DNA of 64,000 nt, from positions 1,062,501-1,126,500 of the forward strand of contig NW_023501042.1 of the NCBI RefSeq assembly GCF_014066305.1. The letters are read 5' to 3'. The notes under the pieces are model-generated. The model ran no database searches and was not told where the DNA came from. It was given only the letters and a program-made list of their open reading frames with translations. The translations under genes were made by a program, and so were the position numbers. This DNA is from Letharia columbiana. Taxonomy: Eukaryota > Ascomycota > Lecanoromycetes > Lecanorales > Parmeliaceae. Positions 58,892 through 64,000 of this stretch are shown in pieces (position 1 is the first letter of the stretch; the number at the start of each line of letters is the position of its first letter).

Positions 58892-61800
58892 GATTATAAA
58901 TTTAGATTATATTTAATAACTATTTTAATAATAGTATAATCTATCGCTATAGTTACGATTATCTTTAAATATTTATATCTATTATAATAAAGATAATTAT
59001 AACTATAGAAGACTTTATTAACCTTCTTAATATAAGAAATTTTTATTTTAAAATAGTTATTTTAGACTTAAATAGCTATAATTCGCTTATAATTTAAAGG
59101 CTAAAGACTATTATTTAAGCGCTTTTACTTTCTAATTAAAATAATATAAAGCGAGTTAAGATATATTATATCTAATTAAAACTATCGAAATCGCTATATA
59201 ACTAATTAAATTATATTATTATTAAGATCTCTAAAATATTACTAGCTTTCTTATATAAAATACGCTAAATAAAAAGATAATACGCTCTTATTTATATATT
59301 ATAAACACTAAAGAATTAGATAATAAGTATTTAGACTTTATATTTATTTAATTATAAAATATTTATAATAAAGATTAAAAACTAGCTATTTTAGTTATCG
59401 CTAAGAGAAATATAATTTAAAAGAAAATAATTTTAGCTTCGGCGCTAATTACGTAGTTTTTAATTATTATTAATAAAAGTATATTAATTAAAAAAGTAAA
59501 AATCTTAACCTCGAAAATAAAAAGAGAAAGAAATCTTTATTATTATAAAGAAGCCTCGATGTAAATATTTATTTTAAAGATAAAACACTTTAATAGTAAG
59601 TAAATAACCTTATAATCGATCTCGATCTCGAACTTCAATTAAATTAATTCTAGAGAAAATAATTAAAGCTTTTAATTATTAAAATAATTAGTATAATTCT
59701 AGTAATATAATATTATATCTATATATAAGAGATAGACCTCTATTATTATAATATTTTTAAACTACTCTAATATCTCTAAAATTTATTAATTTTTTAATTT
59801 TTTAATAAAATATTATTCGCTATTTCGAGTATTAATAGATAATAAATCTCTATAAATAAAGATTTAAGCTATATCGAGTTAATCTTAAAGCTTAATAAGA
59901 CTTCTCTTATACGTTTAAATCTTTAATATATTATAAAGAATATTCTAATAGCGAAAATAAATATATATTAAATTTTCTTATTAATTTTAATTTAATATTA
60001 AAGTAATTAATTTCTAAGTCTCTATTAAAATTAATCTTTAATAAAGATTTCTTTAATTTTTAAGTGTATTTAATTTCGTTAATACTATCTATCTTAACTA
60101 TTTCTTTAAATTCTATTAATATATAAACTCTATTTTTAAATTTAAGCTTTAATAAAGCGAGCTTATTTAATTATCTAATTTATTCTTTAATAAAAAAAGC
60201 TTATTAAGTCTCTAAATATTATATCTTTTAAAATCTAAAATTTTAATCTTTTTAAGCTATTTTAATAATATTAATAAGTTTAAAAATATTTTTAATTATT
60301 AAATTTAGAAGTAATAATTCGAGAATAAATTAAAGCTACTTCGATTATAATATTATATTAAAAAAAACTATATAAAATTAATTATTAATATTATTAATAT
60401 TAAAGCTTAGATCGATAGCTAGTTATAGATATAAGATTAAATCTATATTATATTAAAATCGCGCTATAAAAAAAACTTATATTCTAAAATTAAGAATAAA
60501 ATTAATATTAAAGAAATTTAGAAGACTTTAAATAAGTTTAAACTCTAAAATTTAAATATTCTTAATTTTATATTTAAAAAAATAAATAATATTACTTTTA
60601 CGAAGTATAATAACGACCCTTAATTCTATATTAATAGATTTATAAAAATTCTAAATAAGGTTAATAATTTATTCTTAAAATTAAAATTTAATAAAAATTA
60701 AAAGATTTATCGCTTTTATTTAAGTTTAGATTTTTTATATAATTTATATTATAAATAGTATAATTAAAATTATAATATCTTTAAAAATAATAATATCGCA
60801 AAATTTAATTCCGATTATTTAATTTATTAATATTATAATTAATTCTATTAACTTAATTAATATTAAAGCTTATATACTAGCTATATTAATTAATAACTTC
60901 TTTATATATAATTTATAAAGCGTTATTATATTAATTATTATTAATAAAACTATCGAGTATAAGATTTAATAAAAAATCTATATTAATAACTCTTATACTT
61001 ATATTTAAACTTATAAATATTATAATTATTATAAAAAAAACTAATATAATAATATTAAATATATTATTTTATATTTTAAATTTAAGAAATAAAATAATTA
61101 TAATAGTAGAAGAGATTACGATAATTATAGAGATCGCGATAATTATAATAATAAAGATAATAATAAAAAAAGTAATAATAATAATTTCTCTAGCTCGAGT
61201 AATAAAGATAAAAATAAAAATATTTAAATTAATAAATTTATTATTAATTATTAGTTTAATAATATTAAGATTATTATAATATATATTTAATTAGCGATAA
61301 TATATAATTTTATAATATATATTAACTCTAATTTAAAGGATATTATATATTTTATTACTAATTCTTAATTCTTATAAAATTAAATTTATTATTTCTTTAT
61401 TAAAAAGAGTCTAAAGATTATAATTTAAATTTCTTTAATATTTATAATTATTATATTATCGTATTTATAATTTATTAATAATATTTATACTTAATATATT
61501 ACTTATAACTTCTTAATTTTTTAAATCTTGATTTTATTTAAATTATATTATTTAATTAATAAAGTTAATAGCTTAATTATAATTATTAATTTTAAATATA
61601 TTAAATTTAAATATAAAGATTTTGAAAGTAAATAAACTCTATATATAAAAGATATCTAATATATTCTTAATAGTGATTTTAATTTAATTTCTTAAAAGTA
61701 ACTCGAAGATTAAAATTATTCTTTTTAGCTTATATTTAAAAATATTAGAATAAAGAAATATAATATTATTTTTAGATATTAGCGTAATTATCTTTATACG

Positions 61801-62070
61801 CTAAATATATAAATAAAGACTCTTATATACTTAGTAATTATTAATAAAAATATCTCTATCTATAATAAGTTTATTATATTTATATTTATATTTAAATTTA
61901 AATTCTTATTCTTATTTATTAATACTCTAAATTCTTAAATTAATAAAAAAATCTTATATATATAATACGCTTATTATAATTATTTAAGATTTTAGAATTT
62001 TAAAAAATTAATTAAAATATATATTAAAGTAAATTTATCTATTTTATCTTTTAGAGATATATATAAATTA
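58727..62070 (+). mobile_element. copia family E element, gag/protease part
   Basis: LTR, primer-binding site, then gag-like sequence. At about 61015-61075 the reading shows a mutated zinc knuckle (KYYNYYKKN-YN, for CYNCGKKGH-type), followed by an Asn/Asp/Ser-rich linker and a protease-like region to about 62070. Heavily RIP-mutated, no open frame. RT and integrase are not found before the next LTR at 63457, so the element is partial or rearranged. Confidence 0.6.
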
Positions 62071-62075
62071 TTCTT

Positions 62076-62260
62076 TCAGGGGTGTCGCCGACGACGATGA
62101 TATATTCTGAGGGCGCTGGCAGCGGCGTCTTATTGGTAGTGCTCGAGTTTATATGTGATGCCTTAACGTAATAACTCTAAGGGCTTAGTATTTAAGGAAT
62201 TCAGCTATAGACTCTCAGCCATTTTTTAATAAAGTACTTTTATACCTCTATTAAATATTT
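62076..62260. mobile_element. GC-normal insertion, possibly a solo LTR
   Basis: About 150-180 bp of unmutated sequence inside RIP-degraded DNA: starts near GGGGTGTCGCCGACG, contains GAGGGCGCTGGCAGCGGCG, and ends near CAGCCATTTTTTAATAAAG. An AATAAA signal near the end and a TGTCG...CAGCCA outline suggest a solo LTR, but no second copy is present in the window to prove it. Confidence 0.4.
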
Positions 62261-63456
62261 AAAAAGAATAAAATAATTATATAATAGATAAAGTCTTTTT
62301 ATTATTCTAATAAACTACTTTACTTAATACTTCGCTATTACTATATTACTCTCTAAAATATATATATATTATAATATAAAAAACTTTTTTATTAGAATAA
62401 AGTAGTTAAAAGGAGTAATAATTAGAATCTAAAAACTAAGAATCCCGTTAGAAGATATATTTTAAAAAATTTAAATTAAAATATAATATAGATAATTAAT
62501 ATATTATATTAATTATTAATATAACGCTATAATATTAATATCTAATTCTATTAAGATTATTATAAAAAAGTTTTCTCTAAACTAATAATTTAAAATTATT
62601 AATTAATAATTTATTAAGAATTAGTTAAATAATAAAGTAATATAAGAGAAAAGTATATTATTAGAGCGTAATTTATTTTTAAATAAGTTATAATCTAATA
62701 GTAAAGTAGATTTAATATCTATTAAATTCCGCTAATCTTTTCTTTTTTATTATAAAAAATATCTTAATTTAAACTCTTTAAAGAGATAGATTACTAATAA
62801 AGAGAATATTAATTAATATATATTAAAGAAGTAAAAGAGAAAGAAGTAAAGAAGAGTTAAGAAGAATAAATAATATAAGAAGAGATAGAGAATAGTAGAG
62901 GAGTTAAGATTAAGGAAAAAAAACTCTTTTTAACTTTATAAATTTTATAAATAAAATTATTAATCGTAAGACTACGATAGACTAATAAAAAAAAATCTTT
63001 TATCTTTATCGCTCGAAATATTAATCTTTAAATAAAGATGAGTCGATATCTTTAATTTTCTTTAATTATTAATAAAGAAGAAGATAAAGAAGATTTAGTT
63101 ATAGAAGATAAGCTTAATTTATACTTTATCTTTAATAGTAAAAAGCGAGATATTAAGAGAAGTAGCTCTATTAAATTATATTAAATTAAAGTTTAAATTT
63201 AGATTATAATCTTTATATATATTAATATAAAAGAATAAGATAATATCTATCTATCGTAATAAGAAAGAGAAAGATATTATCGCTTTAATAATATTGGCCT
63301 TTAAAGATAATAGATAGCTTTATCTAAAAATATTATCTAAATTATAAAAAAAATAGAATAAATTAATTCTAAAATAAATTATAAAGAGATTAAAGAAAAT
63401 TATAGAGTTTAAAAATATAATATCTATAAAATTCTATAACGTTAAAGACTAGATAG
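62261..63456. repeat. RIP-degraded AT-rich sequence, unassigned
   Basis: No recognisable domain. Purine-rich stretch at 62830-62940 (AGAAGTAAAGAAGAGTTAAG type). No gene. Confidence 0.5.
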
Positions 63457-64000
63457 TGTTGAAATTCGAATCACGTGACTCTTGGCGTCTTGGCGATTAT
63501 GTGACTACGTCACGTAATATATCTTAGCGCGTTTATATTAAGTCGCTCTTTTCTTTTATAGAACTCTATAGTTAATATAACTAAGTATTTTATCTTTATA
63601 TTTTAATAGATTATAAGCTCGAGTTATACTTAATAACTATTTTAATAATAGTATAATCTATCGCTATAGCTGCGGTTATCTTTAGATATTTATATCTATT
63701 ATAATAAAGATAACTATAACTATAAAGACTTTATTAACCTTCTTAATATAGGAAATTTTTATTTTAAAATAATTATTCTAGATCTAAATAGTTATAATTC
63801 GTCTATAATTTAAAGGCTAAAGGCTATTACTTAGGCGCTTTCGCTTCTTAACTAAAATAACGTAAAGCGAGTTAAAATATATTATATCTAATTAAAATTA
63901 TCGAAGCCGCTATATAATTAATTAAATTATATTATTATTAAGATTTCTAGAATATTATTAGTTTTTCTATATAGAACACGCTAAATAAAGAGATAATACG
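63457..64000 (+). mobile_element. copia family E element, third copy, cut by window end
   Basis: LTR 63457-63608 starts TGTTGAAATTCG, followed by GATTATAAGCTC (primer-binding site remnant of GGTTATGAGCCC type) and leader/gag sequence matching 58892-59290. Slightly less mutated than the second copy. Continues beyond the window. Confidence 0.8.

Noticed and set aside
1..64000. Mitochondrial origin or a centromere
   Set aside because: No mitochondrial genes are present, and the two nuclear-type genes with short introns exclude a mitochondrial contig. AT-rich RIP-mutated repeats do occur in fungal centromeres, but sequence alone cannot distinguish this from other repeat blocks.
1..64000. CRISPR arrays, rRNA or tRNA genes
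   Set aside because: None seen. The tandem arrays found have no spacer structure, and the initiator-tRNA matches are 12-nt primer-binding remnants only.

Overview
The window looks like nuclear DNA of a filamentous ascomycete (Pezizomycotina). Two genes with short fungal introns survive: an ADP-ribose pyrophosphatase-type Nudix hydrolase and squalene epoxidase (ERG1). They sit in very AT-rich, stop-riddled sequence that has almost no CA/TG but is full of TA. That is the signature of repeat-induced point mutation (RIP, CpA to TpA). I cannot name the species.

Layout. 1-8456: heavily mutated repeats I cannot assign, with one 11-bp tandem array. 8457-22808: a nested stack. A Ty1/copia element (A, + strand) is split by a Ty3/gypsy element (9274-20586, identical-length 188-bp LTRs, 5-bp target duplication). 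That gypsy element is itself split by a Mutator-like DNA transposon (10784-14816, 69-bp inverted termini, 9-bp duplication). 22809-29410: a second copia copy (B, - strand), nearly full length and head-to-head with A. 29412-29980: a solo copia LTR. 29990-34969: a second gypsy copy (- strand), broken by two Helitron-like insertions (30961-32858 and 33148-33597). 34970-49150: further RIP relics, including a third copia (D), gypsy fragments and more Helitron-like pieces. 49150-53423: the GC-normal gene island, opened by two adjacent TA-flanked MITEs. 53424-64000: copia family E LTRs, a copia C fragment carrying a 625-bp inverted-terminal element, a large and almost unmutated Helitron-like copy (56184-58457), and further RIP relics.

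The most useful property of the window is that it carries its own controls. Copia B shows the empty site for the gypsy insertion in copia A, and for the 625-bp element in copia C. Gypsy copy 2 shows the empty site for the Mutator-like insertion in gypsy copy 1. Gypsy copy 1 in turn shows both empty sites of the Helitron-like insertions in copy 2. Insertion points and target duplications can therefore be read directly.

The most novel item is the Helitron-like family. It has a 5' TC, a 3' hairpin 12 nt before a CTCG-type end, insertion exactly between A and T without duplication, and no replicase. It ranges from 450-bp copies to about 2.2-kb copies carrying a tandem-repeat coding segment.

Functionally, only the two island genes look intact. 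They are adjacent and in tandem on the + strand, but nothing suggests a shared pathway: one clears ADP-ribose-type metabolites, the other makes an ergosterol precursor.
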